From an uncultured Sutterella sp. (lineage in GTDB: Bacteria; Pseudomonadota; Gammaproteobacteria; Burkholderiales; Burkholderiaceae_F): DNA of 58,072 nt. The notes under the pieces were generated by a model that had not been told where the DNA came from, searched no databases, and saw only the letters and a list, made by a program, of their open reading frames with translations. Shown piece after piece: positions 16,667 through 24,581 of the stretch (positions are counted from its first letter, which is position 1; each line of letters begins with the position of its first letter). Where the stretch lies: the NCBI GenBank assembly GCA_900770335.1, contig CAAGKD010000125.1, positions 1 to 58,072 of the forward strand, written 5' to 3'. Position numbers and translations under genes: made by a program.

Positions 16667-17863
16667 ATGACAGAAGAAAAGACGACGGTCGCCCCCGTCC
16701 GGCCTGAAGCCGGAGCCCCCGCGGCTCCGAAGCGCAAGCGTGCGGTGCCTCCCTATGAGAACGAGAAGGTGGATCGGCCGGATCGCTTCCGCAACGTGCG
16801 CGACGTGCAGAACCATGAGAAGGCGACCCGCACCGAGAGCGCGCTCGAACGCAAGCAGGAGCTCGTCGACGAGATTCTCTCCGGCCAGTCCGAGGAGGAC
16901 CGCCGCGAGATCCTCAAGGATCTGATCTCGCGCCTCTCCACGCAGGGCCGCAAGACGAAGAAGGAGCGCGATCTTGAGGACAACCAGCTCAATCCCGACT
17001 GGCTCAAGGGCGCCTATCCGTACGTCAACCGCATGCGCCGCGCCGTCTACGAGGAGGAGAAGTTCCGCCTGCAGGTCGAGCTGCTCAAGCTCCAGGCCTG
17101 GGTCAAGGAGACCGGCCAGAAGATCATCATCATCTTTGAGGGCCGCGACGCGGCCGGCAAGGGCGGCACGATCAAGCGCTTCATGGAGCATCTCAACCCC
17201 CGTGGCGCCCGCGTCGTGGCGCTCAACAAGCCCACCGAAACCGAACGCGGCCAGTGGTACTTCCAGCGCTACGTCCAGCATCTGCCCACCCGCGGCGAAA
17301 TGTGCTTCTTCGACCGCTCCTGGTACAACCGCGCCGGCGTAGAGCGCGTGATGGGCTTCTGCACGGACGACGAGTACTACGAGTTCATGCGCGAGGTTCC
17401 CGGATTCGAGAGCAATCTCGTGCGGTCGGGTACCTACATCATCAAGTTCTGGTTCTCCGTTTCGCGCGAGGAGCAGGAGCGCCGCTTCCGCGAGCGCAAG
17501 ATCTCGCCCCTGAAGCGCTGGAAGCTCTCGCCCATCGACGAGGCCTCCCGTGACAAGTGGGACGACTACACCCGCGCCAAGGAGGCGATGTTCTTCGCGA
17601 CGGACACGCCCGAGGCGCCCTGGACGGTCATCAAGTCTGACGACAAGAAGCGCGCCCGCCTCAACGCGATGCGCTATGTCCTCCGGCTCATTCCCTACGC
17701 CAACCGTGACCTTGAGGCCATCGGCGCCGTCGATCCGCTGATCGTCGGACGCGCGAGCGCCATGTTCGAGACCGCAGAGAACCGCTTCTCGCCGGTCGAC
17801 GCCGCGAAGTTTGAGGCGCCGGTCGTGCCGAAGCTTGCTTCGGGACCGAAGAAAAGGAAGTGA
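16667..17863 (+). CDS. ppk2: polyphosphate kinase 2
   Basis: Transfers phosphate between polyphosphate and nucleotides, usually making GTP or ATP from GDP or ADP. The 398 residues contain the P-loop kinase fold of PPK2: Walker A GRDAAGKGGTIKR (159-171), the lid and substrate segments ETERGQWYFQRYVQHLP (191-207), and Walker B CFFDRSWYNRAGVE (213-226). The conserved FWFSVSREEQERRFRER stretch follows. A charged N-terminal extension of about 125 residues fits class I single-domain enzymes. A UUCG-loop terminator follows. An exopolyphosphatase (ppx) is encoded elsewhere in this window, so both synthesis/use and breakdown of polyphosphate are represented. Confidence 0.94.
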   Translation: MTEEKTTVAPVRPEAGAPAAPKRKRAVPPYENEKVDRPDRFRNVRDVQNHEKATRTESALERKQELVDEILSGQSEEDRREILKDLISRLSTQGRKTKKERDLEDNQLNPDWLKGAYPYVNRMRRAVYEEEKFRLQVELLKLQAWVKETGQKIIIIFEGRDAAGKGGTIKRFMEHLNPRGARVVALNKPTETERGQWYFQRYVQHLPTRGEMCFFDRSWYNRAGVERVMGFCTDDEYYEFMREVPGFESNLVRSGTYIIKFWFSVSREEQERRFRERKISPLKRWKLSPIDEASRDKWDDYTRAKEAMFFATDTPEAPWTVIKSDDKKRARLNAMRYVLRLIPYANRDLEAIGAVDPLIVGRASAMFETAENRFSPVDAAKFEAPVVPKLASGPKKRK

Positions 17864-17928
17864 TGCACTTTCGGCGGCCGTCGCAAGCGGCTCCCGGAGT
17901 GAGTGACGAACCGGGCCGGAGCTCCGAA

Positions 17929-17944
17929 AAGGGCTTCGGCCCTT
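17929..17944 (+). terminator. terminator after ppk2 with a UUCG loop
   Basis: AAGGGC-TTCG-GCCCTT is followed by GGTTTT. The stem is short but has the extra-stable UUCG tetraloop. It lies 65 bp after the ppk2 stop, immediately before the parS region. Confidence 0.72.
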
Positions 17945-17969
17945 GGTTTTGACGGGGCCGTCCGATGAG

Positions 17970-17985
17970 TGTTCCACGTGGAACA
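17970..17985. other. parS centromere site 1
   Basis: TGTTCCACGTGGAACA is a perfect 16-bp palindrome and differs by one base from the classical ParB target TGTTCCACGTGAAACA. It lies in the 328-bp gap between ppk2 and the CBS gene, outside any coding region. ParB loading at parS drives origin segregation and SMC recruitment; parA and parB themselves are not in this window. Confidence 0.85.
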
Positions 17986-18103
17986 TCCGCGGTCGCAGGA
18001 TGCCGGATTCTGAATTCCGAAGAAGATTCGGGGCGCCCTTCAAAGAGAGCCTCCGGCAGGCGGATGACGCGGTTCGCGTGGAACGTGGCCGCCGCTCGCG
18101 GAA

Positions 18104-18119
18104 TGTTCCACGTGAAACA
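18104..18119. other. parS centromere site 2
   Basis: TGTTCCACGTGAAACA is identical to the classical parS sequence and fits the broad bacterial consensus TGTTNCACGTGAAACA. It lies 134 bp from the first site in the same gap. Two sites so close together are very unlikely by chance and mark a chromosomal ParB nucleation point. Confidence 0.93.
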
Positions 18120-18129
18120 TCGCCGGAGA

Positions 18130-18170
18130 CGCGAAGGCCGCCGGCTCCGAGGAGTCCGGCGGCCTTCGCG
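18130..18170 (-). terminator. terminator after the CBS-domain gene
   Basis: A perfect 15-bp stem pairs 18130-18144 (cgcgaaggccgccgg) with 18156-18170, with an 11-nt loop. It lies 21 bp past the stop codon. No clear T-run follows. Confidence 0.7.
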
Positions 18171-18191
18171 GAAATGCGGGAATGCGGGCGG

Positions 18192-18653
18192 TCAGTTGTC
18201 CGAGCGCAGCGCGACCTCGCGCGTCTTCGAGGAGCTGATGTTCCGCACGAGTCCGTCGAGAAGCTCCGAGAGCTCCTTGATGAGGTTGGAGTTCGTGATG
18301 ACGCCGACCAAGCGGCCCGAGTCGTCGATGATCGGCAGGCGGCGGATGCCGTTCTCGCGCATGCGCGCGAGCGCCATCACCATGCCGTCCGTCTCCGCGG
18401 CGGTGACGACGGGGGCGGTCATCAGATCCGAGACGGTCGTGGCGCTGAGATCCAGACCGCGGGCGACGCCTTCGATCGTGATGTCCCGATCGGTGATCAT
18501 GCCGATCGGCCGGGCGTCCTCGTCAACGACGACGAGGCTGCCGACATGCTCGCGGCGCATCTGAAGGGCGCACTCGAGGATGGTCTTCTCGCCGGTGGTG
18601 GTGGCCACCTTGTGGACGGCCATGTCAATGACTTTGAGCGAACGGGTTCTCAT
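18192..18653 (-). CDS. tandem CBS-domain protein
   Basis: A stand-alone 153-residue Bateman module with two CBS domains, about 10-65 and 75-135. Each ends in the usual turn before a D/N-acid pair (PIGMITDRDI and LVGVITNSNLI). Such proteins bind adenine nucleotides and sense energy charge or regulate partner enzymes. No catalytic domain is attached, so the specific role is unknown. An alternative start at M11 is possible; neither start has a clear ribosome site. It lies between the parS sites and ttcA, and no partner gene is implied by the context. Confidence 0.85.
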   Translation of the reverse strand: MRTRSLKVIDMAVHKVATTTGEKTILECALQMRREHVGSLVVVDEDARPIGMITDRDITIEGVARGLDLSATTVSDLMTAPVVTAAETDGMVMALARMRENGIRRLPIIDDSGRLVGVITNSNLIKELSELLDGLVRNISSSKTREVALRSDN

Positions 18654-18781
18654 TTGGCTTGTGGCGGAGGGTGAGGGGTGAGCGGCCTGTCCGGATCCCT
18701 GGAGCCGGGCGGGGCGCGCAGGTTGCGATGCGGACGATTCTAGCCGCAGGCCGCAGCCGGGGCGCCCGATCCGGCGGGACT

Positions 18782-19663
18782 TCAGAGTTCCTCGGCGTCC
18801 TCGCCTGCGCAGGCTCCGGGAAGGAGCGGCTCGAAGCTGCGGAAGTCGTAGAGCGACCGGTCGAGCAGGTGCGAGGGCGACACGCGCGTGAGGCTCATGA
18901 AAATGTTGTAGATGCGGCCGGGGAAGTCACGGTCCCAGGTCTTCATCAGCGCCTTGATCTCCTGGCGCTTGAGGTTCTCGCCCGCGCCGCAGATGCCCTT
19001 GGCGGCGAGGGGATAGCCGCGAATCTTCGCGAGACGCGCGGTTTCGGACTCGCGGACGTAGGCGAGCGGACGGATGACGACGCAGTCCTTGCGATCGTTG
19101 AGCAGAACCGGAGGCATGGACTTGAGCCGTCCGCCGTAGAAGAGGTTGAGCAGGAGCGTGCTCACGATGTCGTCCATGTGATGGCCGAGGGCGATCTTCG
19201 TGCAGCCCGTCTCGCGGGCGACGCGGTAGAGGATTCCCCGGCGCAGGCGGGCGCAGAGCGAGCAGACGTTCTTGCCTTCAGGAATGAGCCTCTGGATGAG
19301 GCTGTTCGTGTCCTGGTCCTCGATGTGGTAGGGCACGCCCGTGGACTCAAGGTGGGCCCGGAGCTGCTCGAGCGGGAACTGCGGGATGTGCTGGTTGATG
19401 TTGACGGCGAGCAGCTCGAAGTGAATCGGCGCGCGCGCCTGGAGCGTCTTGAGCGTATCAAGGAGCACGTAGCTGTCCTTGCCGCCGCTCATGGCGACCA
19501 TGACCTTGTCGCCCTCGGTGATCATGCCGAAGTCGGTGATCGCCTCGGCGGTGAGGCGAACGACGCGCTTCTCGAGCTTCTTCTGCGAAACAGACTTGCG
19601 GTTGCGCTCGCTCGGCGGGGTCTCGCCAGTCGGGGCGGAGTAGATGGGGATGTTGCTGGGCAT
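18782..19663 (-). CDS. ttcA: tRNA 2-thiocytidine(32) synthetase TtcA
   Basis: ATP-dependent enzyme that thiolates cytidine 32 of certain tRNAs. The 293 residues contain the PP-loop SGGKDS (59-64) and the three cysteines of the catalytic [4Fe-4S] cluster: C134-SL-C137 and C225 in KGICGAGEN. The HHMDD segment (about 161-165) is also typical. The usual CGSQ motif reads CGAG here. Oxygen-labile Fe-S chemistry suits an anaerobic lifestyle. It is followed on the minus strand by the CBS gene after a 128-bp gap and preceded by folB with a 35-bp gap, so folB-ttcA may be co-transcribed. Confidence 0.94.
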   Translation of the reverse strand: MPSNIPIYSAPTGETPPSERNRKSVSQKKLEKRVVRLTAEAITDFGMITEGDKVMVAMSGGKDSYVLLDTLKTLQARAPIHFELLAVNINQHIPQFPLEQLRAHLESTGVPYHIEDQDTNSLIQRLIPEGKNVCSLCARLRRGILYRVARETGCTKIALGHHMDDIVSTLLLNLFYGGRLKSMPPVLLNDRKDCVVIRPLAYVRESETARLAKIRGYPLAAKGICGAGENLKRQEIKALMKTWDRDFPGRIYNIFMSLTRVSPSHLLDRSLYDFRSFEPLLPGACAGEDAEEL

Positions 19664-19698
19664 TGAATTCGCCTCTTGGAAGATGTCTGTTTCGTGCG

Positions 19699-20091
19699 TC
19701 AGCGGGCGGGGGCGCGCCAGGATTCGACGCCGACGGCCTCGATGTCGGGATAGGCCTCGGGCTTTTCGGTCGAGAGCCGCGCGAGCTCGACGCCGGGTAG
19801 GGCGGCGAGCGCGTCGAGCATGCGGTCGACGAGCGTCTCCTGCAGGTCGTGGTGCCCCTGCGCGGCGACCGAACGGATCACCTCGACGGCCCGGTCGTAG
19901 TTGAGAACGTCCTCGAGGGCGTCGCGCGCGCTCGTTGAGGCGTCAAGCCGCACCCAGAGGTCGCAGTTCACGACGACGCTCTGCGGAGCGAGGCGCTCGT
20001 GTTCATAGGCGCCGATGCGCGCGAGCAGCCTCAGGTTGCGGATGAAGATCCGCCTGCAGGTGAACCGCAGGCTCTCCGGTGTCGGTGTCAT
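19699..20091 (-). CDS. folB: dihydroneopterin aldolase
   Basis: Folate pathway enzyme converting 7,8-dihydroneopterin to 6-hydroxymethyl-dihydropterin. The 130-residue product starts at the ATG at 20091, which has GGGAG at a good distance. A much longer in-frame extension upstream is compositional. Features of the T-fold family are RIGAYEHERLAPQ near residues 25-37, VVNCDLWV, the BLNYD-like segment EDVLNYDRAVEVI, and TLVDRMLDAL. The lysine of the STEKPEAYPDIEAVGVE strand near the end corresponds to the catalytic lysine. It sits directly upstream of ttcA. Confidence 0.88.
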   Translation of the reverse strand: MTPTPESLRFTCRRIFIRNLRLLARIGAYEHERLAPQSVVVNCDLWVRLDASTSARDALEDVLNYDRAVEVIRSVAAQGHHDLQETLVDRMLDALAALPGVELARLSTEKPEAYPDIEAVGVESWRAPAR

Positions 20092-20178
20092 GAGAAGCGC
20101 TCCCGATTGAAATCGCCCGGGAATGTCCGGACGGGAAGGAGGATTGTAGGTTCCGGACGCTCGGCTAGAATGACCTTC

Positions 20179-20373
20179 ATGCGTTGGGCACTGGTCATCT
20201 TCATCATTCTGCTTCTGCTCCTGGGCGCCATGCCCGCGCTGAAGCGCATCGGTCTCGGGCGCTTGCCCGGAGACCTCAACTTCACGATCCTCGGCAGGCG
20301 CGTGGAGTTGCCCTTCATGAGTACGATCCTTCTCGCCGTGCTTGCGCTCTTCCTCGGCAAGATTCTCTTCTGA
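20179..20373 (+). CDS. DUF2905 small membrane protein
   Basis: A 64-residue protein with two hydrophobic segments (about 3-18 and 46-62). These flank the DUF2905 signature GLGRLPGDLNF (25-35) and a short amphipathic hairpin (RRVELPF). The family is widespread, short and of unknown function. I chose the ATG at 20179; a start three codons earlier at 20170 is equally possible and neither has a good ribosome site. It is divergent from folB across 87 bp and convergent with cca. Confidence 0.8.
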   Translation: MRWALVIFIILLLLLGAMPALKRIGLGRLPGDLNFTILGRRVELPFMSTILLAVLALFLGKILF

Positions 20374-20401
20374 CCCTGCCCGCCGGACAGCCCGTTCCGC
20401 T

Positions 20402-21511
20402 TCAATCCGGCCAGGCTTCGGACACGGCCGTCTCGCGCGCGGCGAGGACCCGCACGGGGATCTCCCTCGGGTTCGGGGCGCTCCGGGCGATCGCGCCCGC
20501 ATCCACCGAGCACCAGGCTTCGAGCGCCTTGAGCAGTGCCTCATGCGTCGCTGCGCCCCGCTCATCGGGCGTGAGCACGCACTCCCGATAGTCAAGGAGC
20601 GTCTCCATGCGGGACCGCCGGCGCAGCGCGTCGCAGGTCCGGAAAAGCGCGCAGGCGTCCGCGGGGGAGGCAAGCCGCGCGATGAGCTCCGCGCGGTCGC
20701 CGAGGATGGCGGCGTAGTCCTGGGCCTCGGCGCTTGCGCGCATGCCCGCAAGAAAGGCCTTCGCCGCGGCGCCGTCCGCGAGTCCCGCAGTGATGAGCGC
20801 AAGGCGCATCGCGGCGGGCAGGCGCATCGAGCAGGCGCGGTGGATCCGCGCACGGACCTCGGTCGTCAGGCGAACCTGCGGGAAGAGCCTGCGCCAGAGA
20901 CCGCAGGCCTCGAGCACGTCGAGCATGCGGCACGGGACGGGAGTTTCAAGCCCTTTCTGGAACTCCGCGAGGACGCGTTCGGGAACGAGCGCGTCCGCCT
21001 CGCCCGCCTCGACCATGCGGCGCATGAGCGCGAGGGTCTCCGGAGCGACGCTGAAGCCGGGGAAGCGCGCGGCGAAGCGCGCCGCCCGCAGGATCCGGAC
21101 GGGGTCCTCGCAGAACGCTTCGCTCACGTGGCGGATGACGCCGCGCTCGATGTCCCTCACGCCGCCGTACGGATCCGTGAGCGTGCCCTTCGCATCCATG
21201 GCGATCGCGTTGATCGTAAGGTCGCGCCGCAGCAGGTCCTCCTCGAGCGTGATGTCGGACGCGGCGTGGAAGACGAAGCCGTGGTAGCCCGGTGCGGTCT
21301 TGCGCTCCGTTCGGGCGAGGGCGTACTCCTCGTGCGTCTTCGGGTGCAGGAAGACGGGGAAGTCCCCGCCCACGGGCAGATAGCCCCTTCGGACCATGGA
21401 TTCGGGCGTTTCGCCGACGACGACCCAGTCGTGGTCGCCCGGATGGACGGGAAGGCCCTTGCGGCGCAGGAGCGTGTCGCGGACGAAGCCGCCGACGGAA
21501 TAGATCTGCAT
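20402..21511 (-). CDS. cca: CCA-adding tRNA nucleotidyltransferase
   Basis: Adds or repairs the 3'-terminal CCA of tRNAs. The 369 residues form a class II nucleotidyltransferase. The flexible loop is GGFVRDTLL (7-15), catalytic carboxylates are in DHDW (26-29), and RRDLTINAIAMD (94-105) and EDPVRILRAARFAARF (about 135-150) are family hallmarks. E. coli Cca is 412 aa and ends in an HD phosphohydrolase domain. This shorter protein has no recognisable HD motif, so it should be the nuclease-free form. It lies 12 bp after the slt gene on the same strand, an arrangement common in beta-proteobacteria. Confidence 0.93.
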   Translation of the reverse strand: MQIYSVGGFVRDTLLRRKGLPVHPGDHDWVVVGETPESMVRRGYLPVGGDFPVFLHPKTHEEYALARTERKTAPGYHGFVFHAASDITLEEDLLRRDLTINAIAMDAKGTLTDPYGGVRDIERGVIRHVSEAFCEDPVRILRAARFAARFPGFSVAPETLALMRRMVEAGEADALVPERVLAEFQKGLETPVPCRMLDVLEACGLWRRLFPQVRLTTEVRARIHRACSMRLPAAMRLALITAGLADGAAAKAFLAGMRASAEAQDYAAILGDRAELIARLASPADACALFRTCDALRRRSRMETLLDYRECVLTPDERGAATHEALLKALEAWCSVDAGAIARSAPNPREIPVRVLAARETAVSEAWPD

Positions 21512-21523
21512 GTTCGGATCCTG

Positions 21524-23821
21524 TCAGGGAAGGTCTGCGGGAGGCTCGGCGCCGCCCGGGGCGACCGTGCCGAGCTCGTCGCGGAAGCGCGCGGCCGGGG
21601 CGCGGGCGAGCAGGCCGTAGCTCTGAGCGTTCGCAAGAACGTTCTTCACGTATTCGCGCGTCTCGAAGAAGGGGATGGTTTCGATGAAGACCGCGGCCTC
21701 CGTTTCGCCGGGAAGCGCCTCACGCCAGGCGCGCGCGCGTCGCGGCCCGGCGTTGTAGGCGGCGGTGGCGAGGATCCGGCTGCCGCCGAAGGCCTCCGCG
21801 ACCATGCTGAGGTAGCCCGTGCCGAGCGTGAGGTTCATCTCCGTCTCGGAAAGCGCGCTGTGGCGGTAGTCGCTGATCCCGAGCCTGCGAGCCGTCCAGC
21901 GGGCCGTGCCCGGCATCACCTGCATCAGCCCCCGGGCGCCGACCACGGAGCTCGCGGACGGCATGAAGCGGGACTCCTGCCGGATGAGGCCGTACACCCA
22001 TTCGACGGGCAGACGGCGCTCGGCGCAGACGCGGGTGAGGAGCTCGAACTGCGGGCGCGGGTAGCGCTGGTCCGTGCGCACGGCGGCGAGGCCGCTGCGC
22101 TCGCTCGTGTTGATCATTCGATGCACGATGCCGCGCTCGCCCGCCCAGGCGGCGAGCGAGAGCAGATCCTCGGGGCCGAGGCCGCGCAGGGCCCAGTTCC
22201 ATTCGCGGTGGCCCTGACCGTAGAGCCCCATCCGATAGAAGCTCTCCGCGCGGCGGATCGACGGGTTCGCGTCCCAGCGGCGGACCGCCTCTTCGCCCGG
22301 GGCGGGAGCGGGCTTCGGGAACGCATAGGGCAGGCCGAGCTCGTCGCAGGCGAGCTTGCCGTAGAAGGTGATGCGGGGGGCGATCCGGGAGAACTCCGCG
22401 CGCGCGGCCTCCGGATTCCCCAGCTCCGCGAGCGCGCGGCCGCGCCAGTAGATCCAGGTCTCTTCGCCGCGCACGGCCTCGGGCATCGCGCGGATGTCGC
22501 GCTCGAGCGCCTTCCAGTCGAGCGCGCGCAGTGATGCGCGGGCGCGCCAGGCGGCGAGCTGCCCGGGATCGACGACGGCGTCCGGTCGCGAGGCGAGCTG
22601 CGCGCTTGACGCTCGCGCGAACCACGCGTGCGCCTTCGGATCGACTCGGGTCGTCGCCGTGAAGCCGATGCGCGACCAGACGAGGCTTCGCCAGAAGGCG
22701 TTCGCCTTCGGGTCGACCGCAGCCTCTGCGATCCGTGCGGCGCCGGCCGGATCCGACCGGGAGACGTGCAGGGCGGCGAAGACGGCGAGGCGTGCGGGCA
22801 GGGCGGAGAGGTCCTTTTGGCGGCGCAGCCACGAGGCGGGGCTTCTTAAGATTTGCCGGAGCGTCTTCATCGAGGCGGGGCGCTCGGCTGCGGGGAGGGC
22901 TTCGAGGACCCGGGCGGCTTCGGTCGAGGCGCCCTTCTGGAGCAGGATGACGACGCGCGTCCAGCCCCACTTCGGGTCAAGCCGGGCGATTCCGTCGCCG
23001 AGCTGGCGCACCGAGGACTTCGAGGGGACGGACGAATCACGGTAGAGCGTCTTCGCGGCCGCGAGCGCTTCGGGAAGCGCCTTTCCGCCCTTTCCGTCCT
23101 TCTCGGCGCGCTCGAGCCGGTTGAGCGCATGGCGCGCGGCGAGCTCCGGATCATCCTGGTTCCAGGCGAGGCTTTCGAACCAGCCGTCGAAGGCTTCGGC
23201 GGGAAGCCGTTCGGCCGCAAGATGCAGGTACTCGAGGGTCGCGCGTTCGCCGACGTATTCGCCCTGATGCGCGCGGATGAAGCGCGTGAAGGCCGCGTCC
23301 GCCGCGGCGAGTCCGGCGGCGGCCTCGGCCGCTCTTTCCGGATCCTGGGCAGCAGGCGCCTTTTCCTTCGCGCCGCTCTTCGGAGCTTTCCGCTCCTGGC
23401 CCTGCAGCGCCTTGAGCGCCTTCTCCCGGGCGCTCTCCGCGGCGCGCAGGCGCAGGATCAGCGACCAGAGCTCGGGATAGTCCCGGAGCTCGTGCTCGGC
23501 GAGCGCCGGCAGAAGCGGCTCAAGGCGCTTTGCGCTGCGCCGCTCGAAGGCGGAGCGGGCCTGAAGAAAAATCTTGTCCAGGGGGCCCGGCGCAGGCTGG
23601 GCGATCTCGACGCCGGTCTCGGCGTCCTGCGCGCGCTCCGAGAGGGCTGAGGCCTCGGCCGCATCATTCGGCTCATTCGCTGCGGCTGTCGGGGCGACGA
23701 CGCCCGAGGGGGCTTCGGCGGCTGCGGGAGCGTCCTGCGGAACCTCGCCGAAGACCGGCGCCGCGACGGGAACGGCCGCCGCGAGTAAAAGCGCGGCCAG
23801 AAGCTGAGCGGAACGACTCAT
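21524..23821 (-). CDS. slt: soluble lytic murein transglycosylase
   Basis: Periplasmic enzyme cleaving peptidoglycan glycan strands to 1,6-anhydro products. From the ATG at 23821 it has 765 residues with a Sec signal (about 1-25, hydrophobic, ending APVFG). An Ala/Pro-rich linker and a long alpha-superhelical U domain (about 80-560) follow. The C-terminal SLT domain has catalytic E616 in IRQESRF, then ARGLMQVMPGTA and AYNAGPRRARAW. Residues upstream of 23821 in the same frame are compositional. It is divergent from the 5-FTHF cyclo-ligase gene and followed by cca. Confidence 0.93.
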   Translation of the reverse strand: MSRSAQLLAALLLAAAVPVAAPVFGEVPQDAPAAAEAPSGVVAPTAAANEPNDAAEASALSERAQDAETGVEIAQPAPGPLDKIFLQARSAFERRSAKRLEPLLPALAEHELRDYPELWSLILRLRAAESAREKALKALQGQERKAPKSGAKEKAPAAQDPERAAEAAAGLAAADAAFTRFIRAHQGEYVGERATLEYLHLAAERLPAEAFDGWFESLAWNQDDPELAARHALNRLERAEKDGKGGKALPEALAAAKTLYRDSSVPSKSSVRQLGDGIARLDPKWGWTRVVILLQKGASTEAARVLEALPAAERPASMKTLRQILRSPASWLRRQKDLSALPARLAVFAALHVSRSDPAGAARIAEAAVDPKANAFWRSLVWSRIGFTATTRVDPKAHAWFARASSAQLASRPDAVVDPGQLAAWRARASLRALDWKALERDIRAMPEAVRGEETWIYWRGRALAELGNPEAARAEFSRIAPRITFYGKLACDELGLPYAFPKPAPAPGEEAVRRWDANPSIRRAESFYRMGLYGQGHREWNWALRGLGPEDLLSLAAWAGERGIVHRMINTSERSGLAAVRTDQRYPRPQFELLTRVCAERRLPVEWVYGLIRQESRFMPSASSVVGARGLMQVMPGTARWTARRLGISDYRHSALSETEMNLTLGTGYLSMVAEAFGGSRILATAAYNAGPRRARAWREALPGETEAAVFIETIPFFETREYVKNVLANAQSYGLLARAPAARFRDELGTVAPGGAEPPADLP

Positions 23822-23944
23822 GATGAAGGATGCGGCGTGGGCTGTGGGCGGAAGGATCCTAATATAGCGAATGCCATCAGAACTTCGGATCGGCCCGCAG
23901 GCGCCAGCCGCCGGAACCGGATCCGACCTTTGGGAGGGACGCGA

Positions 23945-24499
23945 ATGGAGACCAAGGAGGCGGCGCGAAAGCGCATGGGCGCCTTGCGGCGGAAGGTGGG
24001 CCCCGAGGCGGTCGAGGCGCTCGTCGGCGAGCTCATGAGGCGCCTTGCGGGCGAGCGGCATCTGCTCACGATCGGCGCCTATCTGCCGATCGGCAGCGAG
24101 CCCGATCTCAATCCTGCGCTCGTCGCCTGGAGCCGGGCGTCCGAGGGACGGGCCCTGGCGCTGCCGTGCTGCACGGACCGGGAGGCCGGGGAGATGGACT
24201 ACCGGCTCTGGACGCCGGGCGAGCCGCTTGCGGCCGACGCCGCCGGGATCCCCGCGCCGGCGGGCGCAAAGGTGGTGCCCGACGCCCTCGTCATCCCCTG
24301 CTTGGGCTGGACCCGTTCGCGCAGGCGCCTCGGATATGGCGGCGGGTACTTCGACCGCTACATCGCGCGCGTGAGCCAGGCGGGCGCGAAGCCTCGCCTG
24401 ATCGGCGTCGGATTTGCGGTGAACGAGGCTGAGGACGTGCTCTTCGAGCCCCATGACCTGCCGCTCGATCTGATCATTACGGACATCGGCGTCTTCTGA
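23945..24499 (+). CDS. 5-formyltetrahydrofolate cyclo-ligase
   Basis: Converts 5-formyl-THF to 5,10-methenyl-THF with ATP. The 184-residue form starts at the ATG at 23945, which has GGGAGG 10 nt upstream; a 36-codon upstream extension is not needed. Family features are KRMGALRRKV near the N-terminus, IGAYLPIGSEPDL (about 42-54), and the ATP-binding signature GYGGGYFDRYI (about 135-145). The corresponding E. coli gene is ygfA/fau. 6S RNA often lies next to this gene in gamma-proteobacteria, but the 123-bp gap upstream is too short for it. A strong terminator follows. Confidence 0.93.
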   Translation: METKEAARKRMGALRRKVGPEAVEALVGELMRRLAGERHLLTIGAYLPIGSEPDLNPALVAWSRASEGRALALPCCTDREAGEMDYRLWTPGEPLAADAAGIPAPAGAKVVPDALVIPCLGWTRSRRRLGYGGGYFDRYIARVSQAGAKPRLIGVGFAVNEAEDVLFEPHDLPLDLIITDIGVF

Positions 24500-24509
24500 C
24501 GCTGCGGAA

Positions 24510-24559
24510 ATGACGGCGGCCCGGGCGCTCCTTGCAGGGGCGTGCCGGGCCGCCGTCAT
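24510..24559. terminator. terminator between the cyclo-ligase gene and trpS
   Basis: A perfect 15-bp stem pairs 24510-24524 (atgacggcggcccgg) with 24545-24559 around a 20-nt loop. It lies between two convergent genes. No long T-run is present, so it is a candidate for either strand. Confidence 0.75.
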
Positions 24560-24581
24560 CGGCCGAAGGGGAGAGCCGGGA

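Noticed and set aside
18071..18085. Third parS-like site (GGTTCGCGTGGAACG)
   Set aside because: The half-sites are one base too close together and the central CACGTG is lost, so it does not fit the 16-bp palindrome.
23822..23944. 6S RNA next to the 5-formyl-THF cyclo-ligase gene
   Set aside because: The gap is only 123 bp, shorter than 6S RNA, and lacks the long interrupted hairpin.
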